From positions 62,001-126,000 of the forward strand of contig JAQOOI010000061.1 in NCBI GenBank assembly GCA_028554645.1: 64,000 nt of DNA. Reading direction: 5' to 3'. This DNA is from Omphalotus guepiniiformis. Taxonomy: Eukaryota > Basidiomycota > Agaricomycetes > Agaricales > Omphalotaceae. The position numbers were made by a program, and so were the translations under genes. Shown here one piece after another: positions 10,230 to 21,877 of the stretch. The notes under the pieces were generated by a model. That model was not told where the DNA came from and searched no databases. It saw only the letters and a program-made list of their open reading frames with translations. The first letter of the stretch is position 1. Every line of letters starts with the position of its first letter.

Positions 10230-12868
10230 ATGAACGGCTCGAATACCACGACGACGACGACCACAACTATTTCTAGGACCACAATCACTACTCCAGCTAC
10301 TAAGCCAGCTGCACCTATCAACGTCGCTGAGAGTAGAGGCAAGCGCCTCGAACGTCAGCAAGCTCGTTTCAGAGACCGCGGAGGGTGAATAATCATTTTG
10401 GATTCCGATAATCCCAACGATAGCTCATTACTTTTCCCTCAGGATCTTTGTTCCGTTTCAGAGAGACACGCTTCTAAATATCCTACTTGGTAAAACGACT
10501 TTGGGGAAATACCATGATCGACGTTCAAGATCTCGGAGTGCGTCGTTGTCTCCGATCCGTAAAGGCAAGGAGAAGACTGCGGAACAACAAGAATCTACAG
10601 TATCCAAGGGAAGAAAACCAAGGAAATCGAGGAAGAAATCCTTTGTTGGTGAGGATGAGGATGATCAACCAGTAGCTGGTGAGAGCTTTGTTAATCATCA
10701 AGATGTCCTCATGTGAATTCTTTTCAAGGTCCATCTCGAGTTGATTCTTTATCCGAAAAGAAAGCACCGAAGACGCGTAGAACGAAGAAAGCCGTTGGCG
10801 GTATGTTACAAATTTCGCCCATGTACAGGCCATCTCATATCATGCTCCGTACAGTGAAAGCGCAACCCAAGCCCCGTGGACGAAAGCCAGCCCAGAAGAC
10901 TTCAGCAGCCGAGTCAGAAGCTGTTGATCTTTCCGACACAGACCTCCATATCGGTGCAACGAATTCTCGTCGTCGATCATCCAGAATTACCACCACTGCA
11001 TCCACTTTATCTAAACGTCCACGACCGACTACTTCCGTTTCTGATGACGAGGCAGAATCCGACTATGACTCGAGTAGGAAACCTGCGGTAAAGAAAAGAA
11101 AGGTGGGTGTGAGTTCAGCTAGAGATACGGTTCCTAAGAAAGGCGGGAGAGCACCTGCTGTTAAGCGGAAGGGACAGGCGAAGAATTCTCTTGGCGGGCT
11201 AAGCAAGGAGGATGACGCACCAGTTGTTCCATCACGCACAGCAAAGGGGAAATCTAAGGCTGCCGGTTTGTCGTTATGCTCCTTTTCCATAGGTTGTGAA
11301 GTGCTTAAATCTTCCTAGATGTTTCTACATTACCAGCGTCATCGAAAGCAAAAACCCGAGAATCAGAAAGGACAAGTCAAGCGAAAGTAACGAAAAAGCC
11401 AACCGGCACACGACGGGGGACAGCAAAAACAAAAAAGGACGAAGGTGGAGGCGCGAGCGACGATGACGATGGACTACAAATTACACCAGTGCGTCGTAAA
11501 CGTGCTGTGGCGACCAAGAAGAACTACGCTGAGCTTTCTGATGACGAAGGCGAGTCGGACGATGGTCATCATCAGAAAGAAAAGCAGCCAAAGACCACTT
11601 CTGTACCCACATTATCGACCTCCGAGGACACGAAAGGAAAGGGCAAAGCTAAGAAAGCGTTGACACCGGTCCCTGAGGAATCCGAGCCAGAGTCCGAGAA
11701 GACGTTTTTCGGTCGAAATGCTGCTCAGAAAGCTGTGGCCTCGGCTCGGAAGAAGTCTTTAACGAGACCAGGTTCATCTTCGAAACCTACTGTGGTCTCC
11801 ATTGAAGGTTGGGAGGGAATCATAGGTCAGGACAGCGAAGTCGATGGTGATAATGGGAGGGAGGATAAACAGGAGGCACCGTCGAAGTCGTCCAAGAGCG
11901 CGTCGTCCTCTACAAAGGGGAAGAAGCGCACCGGGACGAAGGTCGTTGAATCCACTGATGTCAAGGCCACAGAGGACAACTCGAAGGATGAGCGTATCCT
12001 AAGGAAAGGGAAGGCAAAGGCAGACGTGCCTGTAGCTTCTGTAAAGCCTCGCAAGCGGACAAGTGACGCCCTCTCTGACACCGTTGAAACTGCAACTGTC
12101 GGTGGTAGTAGGAAAAAGGCAAAAGTCGCTTCAGGTGTCGTAGAAGGGGGTGAACAAGTGCAGGAGGAAAGGCCCAAATTGAGAAGCAGAAGGAAGGCAG
12201 CGGAGGATGTGTCTACTTCTTTGTCTGCTGCGCCACCTGAACCGTCGACATCCAAGGTGAAGAAGCGCTCAAGGGATGAGGAGGCTGGTGCGGAGGATGA
12301 GCTGCAAATTGTCGCGGACGGCGAAGGTAGACGTGATCACGTCCATTCCTCTGGGACTTCCAATGTCGTTCGTGATCCCGACGTTCAGGAGAGACAACCC
12401 AAGCGGGCAAAAGTCGTTGAAAGTTCTGAGTCTATTCTAGATCCAAAGTCTCAATCCAAACGAAAGTGAGTGTTGCCGTTGTGTTTCTTCTCTCTCGCAC
12501 CCTTTCGAAGACTCGGAAACTCCCCGTTTTTCTTATCTTGAAATTTTTTTAAATCGTGATGTCGATGCTCACAATTATCGATAAGGCTAAAAACGTCTTC
12601 TAGGATTAAGAAAGAGAACTCGAGTCTCAAGTCAAAGGCTACTACTACTGCTTCTGCTTCTGCTTCTGCAGCTGCAAAATCACCGCCAAAAGCTTCTAGT
12701 AGTAGTAAAAGTAGTAAAACCAAGAGCAAGAAACCACGAACTCAGACGAAGGTGTCTTCGTCTTCCTCGAAGGGTCCACCGAAGAGTGTTCTTGATCGGA
12801 TTAAACGTTCTGCGGCTTTGAGTTCGAATGCTGATGAGGAACCGGATGAGATTGATTTTCTTTCGTAG
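10230..12868 (+). CDS. Large basic, low-complexity nuclear protein with AT-hook-like motif
   Basis: Not recognised as a named family. Five or six exons give about 800 residues rich in Lys, Arg, Ser and Glu/Asp. Visible elements: a poly-Thr run, RDRGGIFVPFQRDTLLNILL spanning an intron at 10.39-10.44 kb, an SR-like RRSRSRSASLSPIRKGK, an AT-hook-like KPRGRKPAQK (10.87 kb), a nuclear signal KPAVKKRKVG (11.09 kb), an FFGRNAAQKAVASARKKS block (11.7 kb), a Ser/Lys-rich tail and DRIKRSAALSSNADEEPDEI before TAG 12866-12868. The start is uncertain. ATG 10230 lies in frame but the same frame is open and Arg-rich back to 10089. A 5' exon MYLIP from ATG 10030 with a 44-nt intron (10045-10088) fits that frame. 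A chromatin or DNA-binding role is likely from composition alone. Confidence 0.7.
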
Positions 12869-13147
12869 TTTTTACTTTTACTTTGCTTGATGTCTGTTCA
12901 TTTGTATGATTTGTATCTGTAGAATGTACTTGGGCTTTGAATGTGACTCTTTGCGTGGATGTCGTGCGCGCATGTCAGATTGACAGATGTATCGATTCAT
13001 GTGGGTTTGAGGATGCCAAAGCTGTCGCTATGAAGGCGGCCTATCTCAGACAAGGTTTCAGAAGTAATTTCTGATTGGGGCTACCAAGTTGTCATGTCCA
13101 AACACTACATACAAATCTGTTTCCCATCCATCCTTCATTCATCACGC
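12869..13147. other. Intergenic: start of the duplicated segment
   Basis: The sequence from about 12,950 (TTGCGTGGATGTCGTGCG) to the gene A stop is also found in altered form from about 14,800 to the gene B stop. It therefore marks the left limit of the segmental duplication. No gene is seen. Confidence 0.6.
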
Positions 13148-13945
13148 TCAACCAAGACGTCTGCATTCCAAAGCAAGTTCATCAGCGACATCTACCGACA
13201 TGCTGAAAATACACAACATACCGCTTTCACTGCGTGCAATCTTCTTGCCGGCAGCGGGCTTGCTCACAGGCTTCGTGATAGGTTTAGAAGGAGTTGTAGA
13301 ATAAGCGCAATCATTGCCACTTGTACCCTGAGCACAGTATTCCTGTACACCGGCGTCCGTCTTGGCTTTCACAATCGCACTCCACTGATTGTAATAATTC
13401 ATAAACTTCGCCGCATCCGTCTTTGAAAGATATCCCGCAGTACCCAAGCGTCGTGCAGTCTCCGTAGCAAAACTGACGCAGTTATTGAAATCACCGTTGT
13501 TAATCTGACCTCGGGTGGCTGCCGGAACAGCTTTTGCAATAGCCTGAACAGAAGCACTAAGCTGATCGTTCGTTTTTTCGCCCCTCGATGCAACCAAAAG
13601 AGCTGACACTGCAGCGTGACTGGACTTGACAGTGGCCTTATTTGAATCGTCGTATCTCATGCACATATTATCGAGGTCAATGGTGTGCTCCAGCTTTGTT
13701 GCGGCGGCAGTTGTACCTCGAGGACGGATAACAAGAGCGAAATGCCAAGCGTCTGTGTTCTTATGAGTCTCTCGAAGGACGAGCTCTAGGTTAGTTGCTA
13801 TGTAAAGCGTCAGTCACCAAATTAGAAGTAGGGTAAATTGAAACAATGACAGACCTCGACGATCGAGAGTCGCAGGACTGGCAACGGCAATGCCAATGAA
13901 CACAGCCAGCAAGGCGAGAAGAGTGGTGGATTTCATGAAGAACAT
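13148..13945 (-). CDS. Small secreted protein, copy A of a three-copy family
   Basis: ATG 13943-13945 gives a signal peptide, MFFMKSTTLLALLAVFIGIA followed by VASPATLDRRG. After an intron at about 13,803-13,855 the mature part reads ATNLELVLRETHKN, then WHFALVIRPRGTT, LEHTIDLDNMCMRYDD, INNGDFNNCVSFATETARRL, YYNQWSAIVKAKTDAG, EYCAQGTSGNDC, a Pro/Ser/Lys linker and SESGMLCIFSMS...CRRLG before the stop at 13148. About 245 residues before cleavage. A histidine followed by FALVI, and later NNC followed by FATE, resembles the His...NC order of permuted papain-fold (LRAT/PPPDE-like) proteins. That is an inference from pattern and no such activity is shown. It is presumably released from the cell. 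Confidence 0.75.
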
Positions 13946-15041
13946 CTGTCGACGATGTCAAGGGAAGCTACACCACTAATTGATTCAATTAACTGACGAT
14001 GGAATGGATCTGGTATAAGCAGCAATAGCCATTAGCATCAGACGACACAACACGATACTGAGTATACGTACTTGTGAGGATCAAAAGTGAACAGAGTTTG
14101 CGTAGAAGTGGTGGATGACTAGACATGTCAGAGAATTGAGTATCCCAATGAAAGGAGACGAAGCGACGGAACTGACCGGCCAGCGTAAGGAATATGCTCC
14201 TTCATAGGCAGGTTTTTAAATCTCGACCAGAACCTCCGAGCGCCCAGCTGATGGCATTTCTGCTCATACCGAAGGCTGTTGACGGCCATCTCTTGCAAAT
14301 CTTGGCTATGACATCTTCCGGAGTACGTGCCTGGATCGCCCAGAGTTCAATGATTGCGGTCAGGGTTGATCTCGTTGTCCTGTTTAACGAGCAGGTGAAA
14401 TTTGAATCTCCAACTACTTCCAAATATGCCAAGGAGGTAAAAGGACTTACACGACGAACTGAGCTAAAGAGCTAGCAAGAACACTTGTTGACATCAATGT
14501 TATCTAGACTTCGAATTATCATATTAGACTTCGATGGGCTCAAGCGCCCATGCGGCAACGTAAATGAACAGCGGTCAGTGACCGAGGAAATGTAAATTGC
14601 AACGCAGCCGCCGAACCGTAAGGAGAATTTTTTGTCATTGTCCCGGAGAGCTCAGAAGGAAGAACTCGAATGCTTGCATTTACCGAGATATGAGCGAAGT
14701 GCGGAGCATAAATTGATCAGCTTACAGGTCTTCGCTATGACAGTGCCAGTCAGAACGCTCAGTATCCAGGTCGGCTTCAATCGCGGAGAAAGAACTTGTA
14801 CTCCTTGCGTGAATGTCGTGCGCATGTAAGATTGAGAGATGCATCGATTTATGTGGGAGGTGCCGGTGAGCTCACAGGAGGCCAAAGCTGTCACCATGAT
14901 CGTTTCTTTAGACGGAGAGCTGAACAAGGCGTATCTCACGACTCAAACAAGGTTTCAGAAACAATTTCTGATTGGGGCTACCAAGGAGTCGTGTCCAAGC
15001 ACTACAAACAATTCTGCTCCCCGTTCATCCTTCACTCATCA
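13946..15041. other. Upstream region of copy A and spacer to copy B
   Basis: The first 300 bp are strongly similar to the regions upstream of copies B and C, including the motif GGCCAGCGTAAGGAATATGC (14,178-14,197) and the AT-rich TTTTTAAA (14,213-14,220), which reads TTTAAAAA on the gene strand. The rest (14,230-14,800) is similar to the DNA beyond copy B, so the duplicated unit is about 1.85 kb. No other gene is supported. Confidence 0.6.
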
Positions 15042-15827
15042 TCACGCTCGACCGAGACGTCTGCATTCCAAAGCAGATTCATCAGCGACATTTGCCGACA
15101 GACTGAAAATACACAACATACCGCTTTCACTGCGAGTAATCTTCTTGCCAGAGGTCTTGCCAGAGGTCTTCGTAGGCTTAGTGGGAGTTTTGGAAGGACC
15201 GCAACCCTTGCCACTTGTACCCCGAGCACAGTGAGCCTGTGTACCAGCGTCCGTCTTGGCTTTTACAGTGGCACCCCACTGATTGTAATAATTCGTAAAT
15301 TTCGCCGCATCAGTCTGCGAGAGATATCCTGCAGTGCCCAAGCGTCGTGCAGTCTCCGTGGCAAAGTTGAAGCAGTTGTTGAAGTCACCATTGTTGATCT
15401 GAGCCTGGGTGGCTGCGGGAACAGCTTTTGCAATAGCCTCAACAGCAGCACTAAGCTGATCGTTCGTGGTTTCGCCCCTTGCTGCAATCAAAGGAGCTAT
15501 CACTGCAGCCTGATTAGCAGAAACTGTTGTCGTTCTTGAATCGTCGTAGGCCATGCACTTATTATAGATGACATGCTCCAGCGTTTTCGCGGCGGCAGTT
15601 GTGCCTTGAGGACGGATAACAAGAGCGAAATGCCAAGCCGCCGTGTTCTTCTGAGTCTCTCGAAGGACGAGCTCCATATTAGTTGCTATGTAAAGCATCA
15701 GTCACCGATTCATGAGTAGGGTAGATTGAAACAATGACAGACCTCGACGATCGAGAGGACTGGCAAGGGCAATGCCAATGAAGACAGCCAGCAAGGCGAA
15801 GAGGGTGGTGGATTTCATGAAGAACAT
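15042..15827 (-). CDS. Small secreted protein, copy B of a three-copy family
   Basis: Same architecture as copy A: ATG 15825-15827, signal peptide MFFMKSTTLFALLAVFIG followed by IALASPLDRRG, an intron, then ATNMELVLRETQKN, WHFALVIRPQGTT, LEHVIYNKCMAYDD, INNGDFNNCFNFATETARRL, YYNQWGATVKAKTDAG and HCARGTSGKGC. It ends with SESGMLCIFSLS...CRRLGRA. The signal peptide is shortened by a three-codon deletion around the cleavage site relative to copy A. Frame and cysteine positions are kept, which suggests selection on the protein. Confidence 0.75.
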
Positions 15828-18075
15828 CTGTCGACGATGTCAAGGGAAGCTACACTGCGAATCAAATCAAGTATTAACTGACGATGGAATGGATCTGGGT
15901 TAGGCAGCAATAGCCTTTAGCATCAGACCATACAACATGATGCTGAGTACACGTACTTGAAAGGATCAAAAGTGAACAGAGTTTGCGTAAAAGTGGTAGA
16001 TGACTAGACATGTTAGAGAGTTGAGCATCGCGAAGAAAGAAATCAAAGCGAATGAACTGACCGGCCAGCGTAAGGAATATGCTCCTTCATGGGCAGGTTT
16101 TTATAGCTCGACCAGAACCTACGAGCGCCCAGCTGACAATTTCTGCTGATACGAAAGGCTGTTGACTAGCGGCGGCAGTCTTTGCAAATTTTGGTCATAA
16201 CACTGAATTCCAGAACGACCATTCCGTCCAGACTCAATTCCAAAATTCAATGAGTACGGTCAGGGTTGAACTCATTGTCCTGTTTCTTGGGAACGAACAA
16301 GTGAGCTTCCACGTACCCCAAGGAAGTAAAAGGACTTACACGACGAACTGCGCTGAAGAGTGAATTGTTGTCATCGAATCTATCCCTTACAGATGTATCG
16401 TATTAGTGCCAGTGCCACGATATTCACCTCGATGAGCGCCCACAGTAGCCATGGACCTTGGTAAGTCTTATCCGTGCATGCGAGGTGACACACGAAATGC
16501 CTGAAACGACACGAGAGAAGTTGGTTTGCGAATGAACGCTAACACCGCTTGTAGCGTCGCAAAGATCATAGTGCAGTATACTTGGATCCCCGAGAAATGT
16601 ATTGAAAACGTAATTCAACTGATGATCCCAGACGATCTAAATGTAATTCGATGTCAAATTCGCATGTGATACCAATGTATATCAGTGGCACGGCGTAGGA
16701 GAATACCCTTAAAAACCGCAGAATTAGTGGTAGTATTCAGACGAAACTCACTAATAATACGATAAATACCGTCACCCGCAGTTTCAGAATACTACTGCTG
16801 TGCTTTGATCCCCAAGCATGTCAACTGGCCGCATCGTATCTCCTCTCAGTGATACAAACGGTATCTATAATCTAGGTCTATGAGTCATGGCATGTTTTGA
16901 CATAGTAATGAATATGTTTGCTCAGTGGACCTCACCGTTTCACATGTACAGCCGTGCAACCCGAGGATATTCAAACGTAGCGGTCGACCAACCACATGTA
17001 CAAGAAGAACTCTTGAAGTATTGTCATCTCCACGGCGACCCAGAGTACCACAGGAACGACATAAATGCTAATAAATTCTACCGAGATATGACATGAGCGA
17101 AGAGAGCACCGACGGAGCATGAATTCATCAACTTACAGGTCTTCGCAGCCATGAATTGCGACACCCATGGCATCTTCGAACGGTCCAATGCGGATCGCCA
17201 TAGTTTTGTAGGGGCAGTCGTACTAAATGCCGAATCACTCATTACAGTCAGCTTCCTGCCACGGCGATCACGAACACTTCATGGTGATTTTGCATGCATG
17301 AGGGTGAGTACATCATGGGAAAAGGCGGTCCAGAGCCCGAACTTCTTCAGTTGCGATTTCTCGAAAGAACCAAATTCGGGTCTTGGTACGCTCAGAATCG
17401 ATGCCATATCGAGGAGGGCCAGATGCAAGGACACCTCTCGCGGAAAAGAATTGGATACCAATGGAAGGAAACTCGCGCTTCCATATTAGTCCACTCTCGA
17501 AGTCCCGCCCATTGAAATTACCATTCCTACGTTCGTTGACTTCGGGAATGGAATTGCGCTTGTATGGGTGCATCACCGATGTCTCGCAGCGATGCGCTTG
17601 TCTGGAAATTTGACATCCTTCGTCATGCTTCATCTCTACGAAGTGGACAATGTAAGCATTTCATTTTCAGCGATTAGAACCGTGTATACCGAGCAGGCCG
17701 ATTCTCTTGGGTGAGAGTTTGGTTTTGAGCTCCTGCAAGTGCTTGCTGCCCGCTTTATGTTCTTTACATTCCTGAGTAACGCCCGAAAGAGCCATTCGAC
17801 ATTTGCGTCCGAGTGGTTCTGGGTTCGCGAGGTTGGGAAAAGCGCGGCGAAAAAGAGGCTCAGTAATGCTTTCCCCAGGAAAGGGATTCGGCCAGCGAAA
17901 GAGTGGGGCACCTGCGATAGGTACGATTATGCAACGAAATCACCACGGCAGAGCATATATGATCAGTTTTATCCTGATGCGGCAGCTGAATGTTGTTTAA
18001 TGTTTGAAAGCCTCAAAAAACAGAACCACGTACCCAAGCCCCGAGCGCAGAAACCGAACGATGCAGCAGCAGAGG
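15828..18075. other. Duplicated upstream DNA of copy B and weak coding
   Basis: 15,828-16,920 matches the DNA upstream of copies A and C, including a TATA box TATAAAA on the minus strand (16,099-16,105). The sequence at 16,790-16,905 (CAGTTTCAGAATACTACTGC onward) is similar to 20,980-21,100. From 16,920 to 18,075 several open frames of 60-120 codons overlap on both strands, but I cannot choose a convincing gene among them. Confidence 0.5.
16099..16105 (-). promoter_or_regulatory. TATA box of secreted-protein copy B
   Basis: TATAAAA on the minus strand, 272 bp before the B start codon. The block GCCGGTCAGTTC...GGCCAGCG next to it is shared with copies A and C. Copy C has the same TATAAAA at 20,219-20,225, and copy A has TTTAAAAA at the matching place. 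Confidence 0.55.
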
Positions 18076-18830
18076 CTATCCCAGGTCCGTATTCGTAGCA
18101 TATATCCATCTGACCATCTGCCACAAATAGAGAAGATTTCGGAAAGCTTCAGACTCTGCACGCTCCAAGCAAGAATTTTGAAGAATTTTCAGTGCCAGAA
18201 ATTGGCTCCCATTGCGGCTGTCTTGCGAATCTTCTACGACAATATTGTGCTCGATGAAATCATGGATTTTAGAAAGGTGAAGGTAGCTAGAAGGTTTACT
18301 GCCGCTGGACTCGATGAAGGAAGGAGGTCGAGCCAGGTCTGTATTGTGGCTGTGTGCCTCGTGCGAACTTGGAACATCATTTGGGCTACCCGGTGTGATT
18401 TCCAGCTTTGGCTTCTTAACATTAAAACAGTACATATTTTCAGCTTTGACCAAGTACTAGGCTCCGAGCTCGAGCAGATATATACTAAGATAGTTAGAGA
18501 CTGGATACCATGGTGCACACACTTTCGAGTCCCGGGTCTTGACTGACATCTGGGGATTGTGTGTATGTGCCTCCCGCATTGGGCCGCATATGGTAACATT
18601 GTCTTACTACATAGAGCTTCTCCTATCGCACATCTGACTTGATCGATGACTCGTGCATTGCTTAGGCTAGCATGACCGCTTTCGTCAGTCTTCAGGCTAC
18701 TAACGCTGGCGTAGCTGTTTGTCGTTGATTTATCTGCCAGATCTGGCGCTATGTTAAGTACTTCATTCATTAGGCTACCCGATGTGACTTCCAGCTTTGG
18801 CTTTTTGACTTCTCAGTAAGCGAACCATCC
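18076..18830 (-). pseudogene. Unidentified coding-like region with a duplicated exon start
   Basis: Two minus-strand segments begin with nearly the same peptide: VKKPKLEVTSGS from about 18,808, and VKKPKLEITPGSPNDVPS from about 18,422. Each follows an AAG that could be a splice acceptor. The first continues LNIAPDLADKSTTNSYAS and reaches a possible donor GTAAGA near 18,603. The second continues FIESSGSKPSSYLHLSKIHD to a stop at 18,076. I do not recognise the protein and see no start codon with signal or domain. It may be a fragment or a rapidly evolving gene. The underlying 36-bp direct repeat is clear; the gene model is not. Confidence 0.3.
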
Positions 18831-19213
18831 AGAGTTGAGAAGGCACGAAGAATTGATATATCTAAGTGTAGCACATAGACTGCCCAGTCGCCAGCGATGG
18901 TGGGTCGTGCCCACTCGTGCCGATGGCTCAGTTCTGGCAAATACAGACAGTGTTTGGTCAGTGAACAGCAACGCATGTGAATTCCTTCTCACTATAGGCT
19001 CAGTTCCGGACTTGGATAACACGCGTATTTCATGGCTCAGCCTCGGAAATTAAACTGGTTTTGGTGAAAATTTTCATTCAGGGCTACCAAGTAGTCGTGG
19101 CCAAGCACTACTAACAAATCTGCTCTCCATCCTTACTCATCATCATGATCAGCCATAACATCTATTTAAAGTTCTTCAGCGACGACCAACTCCAAGAACC
19201 TGAAAGAGAACGA

Positions 19214-19942
19214 CTACATACCGCTCTCACTGCGAAGAACCTTCTTGCCAGAAGTCTTAACAGAGGGTTTGACCACGGGTTTTGTAGGCTTAGTAGAAGT
19301 GTTCAAAGGAATGCAGCCCTTGCCACTCGTACCCCGAGCACAGTGAGCCTGTGTAGCAGCGTCCGTACTGGCTGCTACGGCAGCACCCCACTGATTGTAG
19401 TAATCCGCGAACCTCGCCGCATCAGCCTGCGAGAGATATCTTGCAGTGCCCAAGCGTCGTGCAGTCTCCGTGGCAAAGTTGAAGCAGTTGTTGAAGTTAC
19501 CATTGTTGATCTGAGCCTGGGTGGCTCCAGGGACACGTTGTGCAATAGTCTGAACAGCAGCACTAAGCTGATCGTTCGTAGTTTCCCCATTCGCTGCAAT
19601 CAAAGGAGCTGTCACTGCAGCCTGAGTGGAAGAAACTGTGGTCCTTCTTGAATCGTCATAGACCATGCACTTATTATCGATGACATGCTCCAGCGTTGTC
19701 GCGGCAGAAGTAGTGCCTTGAGGACGGATAACAAGAGCGAAATGCCAATGATCCGTGTTCCTATAAGTCTCTCGAAGGACGAGCTCGAGATTAGTTGCTA
19801 CATAAAGCATTATTAGTCACCTACTCGTGAGTAGGGTAAATTGAAACAATGACAGACCTCGACGATCGAGAGGACTGGCAAGGGCAATGCCAATGAATAC
19901 GGCCAGCAAGGCGAGCAGGGTGGTGGATTTTATGAAGAACAT
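19214..19942 (-). CDS. Small secreted protein, copy C (shorter C-terminus)
   Basis: Third member of the family. ATG 19940-19942 gives MFFIKSTTLLALLAVFIGIA and a predicted signal peptide. After the intron the mature part reads ATNLELVLRETYRN, WHFALVIRPQGTT, LEHVIDNKCMVYDD, INNGNFNNCFNFATETARRL, DYYNQWGAAVAASTDA and HCARGTSGKGC. It stops right after RSESGM (TAG 19214-19216), where copies A and B read on for another 19-21 residues. The lysine-rich linker is longer. The promoter block and TATA box are conserved, so the gene is probably expressed. Confidence 0.75.
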
Positions 19943-21877
19943 CTGTCGAAGACGTTAAGGGAAGCTGCAACACAAGAAAGTCCACCGTAACTGACGATTG
20001 AACGGATCTAGCTTGGGCAGCAATGGTCATTAGCATCATCAGACCGCACTACATCACACTGAGCGCACATACTTGAAGAAAAAAGAAGTGAGCGAAGTGA
20101 GCAGGTTTGTGCAAAGTGGTAGATGACTAGATGTCAGAAAAGTGAGTATTCCGATGAAAGAAGACAAAGCGAATGAACCAACCGGCCAGCGTAGGGAACA
20201 TGCTCCTTCGTCAGTAGGTTTTATAGCCCAACCACAGTACCAAAACATGGGTGTAAAGGCTCTCAGATGTACAGCCCCACGGCAGCATCAAACTTGTCAG
20301 TTCAAAGCTCTGTATAGCACCTTTTCGCCACCGGTGTTTTGCTGATGCGGACCCCACACATCTGACGATTGCCGCTGGTACGAAAGGTGTTGACCGTTAT
20401 CGGCGGGCTCTTACAAATCCCTGTCATTAACGCTGAACTCCGAAAATTTGAAGCGAGGCTCAAAACCACAATTATTCAATGAGTGCGGTCCAGGAAAGAT
20501 CTATATTATCCTGTCCCTCGCCGGGGACGAGCGGGGTGAAGTTGAATGTACGACGGTAGAGTGGTCGAGGCTATTGCTGTGCCCGGAAAGCTGCTGTAGC
20601 GCGACGAACGCGATTATTGTCATCGAATCAAAGTCTTTTGTAAAACGTTTCAAATATATTGCATTGGTATAGGTGATGACTCGAGTTGCGAGCCCAAGTC
20701 GTCTTGACATGTCCAATAAAATATGCCGACCACGATGAGTCCTGGTAAAGTTGATCTGTGCTTAGGAGTGGTATTCCTCAAGGGGACACAGACAAACTTG
20801 CGTTGCGAATAAATGCTAGCACTGGTTATAGCGTGGCGAGAATCCGGAAAGTGAATTGAAACTAAATCACGATGGACCTAAACGTCTGAATGCAGATCGA
20901 CTCGGAGGTTAATGTCGCATGCGATACTAGTAGTATTTAAAGGAAACTCACTAGTAGCACCGTTACGTTGTACCCTCCAGCAGTTTCAGAATCTATTTCT
21001 ATGCTTTGACGCGCCCCCAAGTACGCCGAGCGTCATATCTCCTCTTGTATTAAATGATACTTGTTATAGTACGATGCATCCAGATGAGTCATGGCAATAA
21101 ACGCAACGCCTTTCTCGGTTGGTACCGTCGAGAATGATAGTAATACCAGAGTAGTATGTATATCTCCAGAGGAGAGGGAGAGGTCCTGGGAGTATCGAGT
21201 CAAGTTGGCTTTGTTTGCAGCGCAAGAGTTCAACCGTGTTGCCTTCGACTTCGAAAACAACGACAGCCATTTGGATTATCTTCATACCCAATGGTTCTGA
21301 CACTGTCCAAACTTCTCGAAAGCGGCCATGCAAGTTGCAAATTGCGTATACATTTAATCTAATGTATTACGACTCATCATGACCTGGGCGCTCTATTCGC
21401 ATGTACATTTCTTTGCACTAACTCCCACTGAGAATCCAATGAATCAACCATTTTCCTGGGATGAGTTGAACCATGCAAATACTATGCGGGAGGAGTCACG
21501 ACATCACAGGTTCATCTGAAGGAGAAGCGCCTGAGAAACGCCAACATCGGTACATTGCATCGCACTCCTCGGATTTTTTGATGCTATGGACAGGCCAAGG
21601 AATGCTCAGTAGCGATCCTCGAATCGTCGTAAACATTCAGCAAGTTGCGCCAGAATATGTTTTATCGAGAATACAGACCAACTTAGTCAAAGTTTTTAAG
21701 CAAGTTCCTTCTACGTGTATTACTGTGTCGATATCGAACCTCTATAGAACAAGACGTAATCGCTCGTACCCAAATCATCTATCGGAATGACAGTCAGTCT
21801 CAAACTGTCCATCGACTGTATGCGAAAGTAAAAAGATGAACATCGTTTCGGATCATCCATCGAACGACACTGTCTTA
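19943..21877. other. Upstream DNA of copy C and unassigned sequence
   Basis: 19,943-21,100 is related to the DNA upstream of copies A and B and contains TATAAAA on the minus strand at 20,219-20,225. From 21,100 to 21,877 there are short open frames on the plus strand (21,091-21,300; 21,473-21,790) with no recognisable domain. I do not call them genes. Confidence 0.5.
20219..20225 (-). promoter_or_regulatory. TATA box of secreted-protein copy C
   Basis: TATAAAA on the minus strand, preceded on the gene strand by a GC/AT pattern shared with copy B, about 277 bp before the C start codon. Confidence 0.55.

Noticed and set aside
17151..18098. Several overlapping frames of 100-120 codons on both strands
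   Set aside because: They overlap each other, none has a better claim, and no domain or signal is visible.
21091..21300. 69-codon plus-strand frame
   Set aside because: Composition is plausible, but it has no splice sites, domain or signal peptide and lies in duplicated flanking DNA.
21473..21790. 105-codon plus-strand frame
   Set aside because: No recognisable feature; length is expected by chance on 64 kb in six frames.
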